Assembly: GCA_028696285.1 (NCBI GenBank)
Contig: JAQVHJ010000141.1
Location: 1-6,494, forward strand
Length of the DNA stretch: 6,494 nucleotides
Direction of reading: 5' to 3'
From: a bacterium
GTDB taxonomy: Bacteria > AUK180 > JAQVHJ01
Made by a program: the position numbers and the translations under genes. Shown here piece after piece: positions 6,476 through 6,494 of the stretch (its first letter is position 1; each line of letters begins with the position of its first letter). The notes beneath the pieces were generated by a model. It was not told where the DNA came from and searched no databases. It worked only from the letters and a program-made list of their open reading frames with translations.

Positions 6476-6494
6476 AAAAAGAGGGATTAGAATA
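6476..6494 (+). other. Start of the region after the GTPase gene; possible ribosome binding site of a next gene
   Basis: After the TAA there is an A run and then AGAGGG (6480-6485), a fair Shine-Dalgarno. Nine bases later the window ends, so a start codon could lie at or just past the edge. No hairpin plus T run is seen, so no terminator is visible, and the GTPase may be co-transcribed with a following gene. Confidence 0.3.

Noticed and set aside
1..6494. A defence, mobile or otherwise new system
   Set aside because: No repeats of array type, transposase, integrase, nuclease, toxin-antitoxin or RNA gene is visible; every gene fits a known family and a known kind of neighbourhood.

Overview
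The window is AT-rich bacterial DNA holding five genes and one short intergenic region. Four genes lie on the minus strand as a tight operon reading leftward. In transcription order they encode a multi-spanning O-antigen ligase/polymerase-type membrane protein (5361 to 3826), two GT-B fold family 4 glycosyltransferases (3819 to 2674 and 2684 to 1494), and a glutamine-dependent asparagine-synthetase-type amidotransferase (1482 leftward), cut off by the window edge. One gene on the plus strand (5489 to 6475) encodes a DRG/Obg-type GTPase with a C-terminal TGS domain.

The minus-strand genes look like part of a surface polysaccharide cluster (exopolysaccharide, capsule or O-antigen). The glycosyltransferases would build a lipid-linked repeat unit on the cytoplasmic side of the membrane. 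The membrane protein would polymerise or ligate it on the outer side. The amidotransferase could amidate a uronic-acid sugar or simply make asparagine. Junctions are 6 bp, an 11 bp overlap and 11 bp. At two of the three junctions the Shine-Dalgarno overlaps the upstream stop codon, which points to one message with translational coupling. The cluster continues past the left edge.

The only intergenic stretch (5362-5488, 127 bp) holds two back-to-back sigma70-type promoters. Both have 17 bp spacers and the same extended -10, TGTTATAAT. The rightward one (TTGACA/TATAAT) matches consensus exactly, and its -35 coincides with a spurious upstream TTG start for the GTPase. The leftward one is TTGAAA/TATAAT. 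A 9 bp inverted repeat over the leftward -10 and a 14 bp palindrome inside the rightward spacer are possible operators.

The organism cannot be named from this window. Canonical sigma70 promoters and good Shine-Dalgarno sites argue against Bacteroidota, whose promoters differ. The polysaccharide genes would suit a Gram-negative-type envelope. DRG-like TGS GTPases of this form are, as I recall, scattered among less-studied bacterial phyla. I see no mobile element, CRISPR array, RNA gene, defence system or clear terminator, and nothing that I would call a new biological system. The points most worth a second look are the symmetric divergent promoter region, the altered G3 motif of the GTPase and the amidotransferase's place in the polysaccharide operon.
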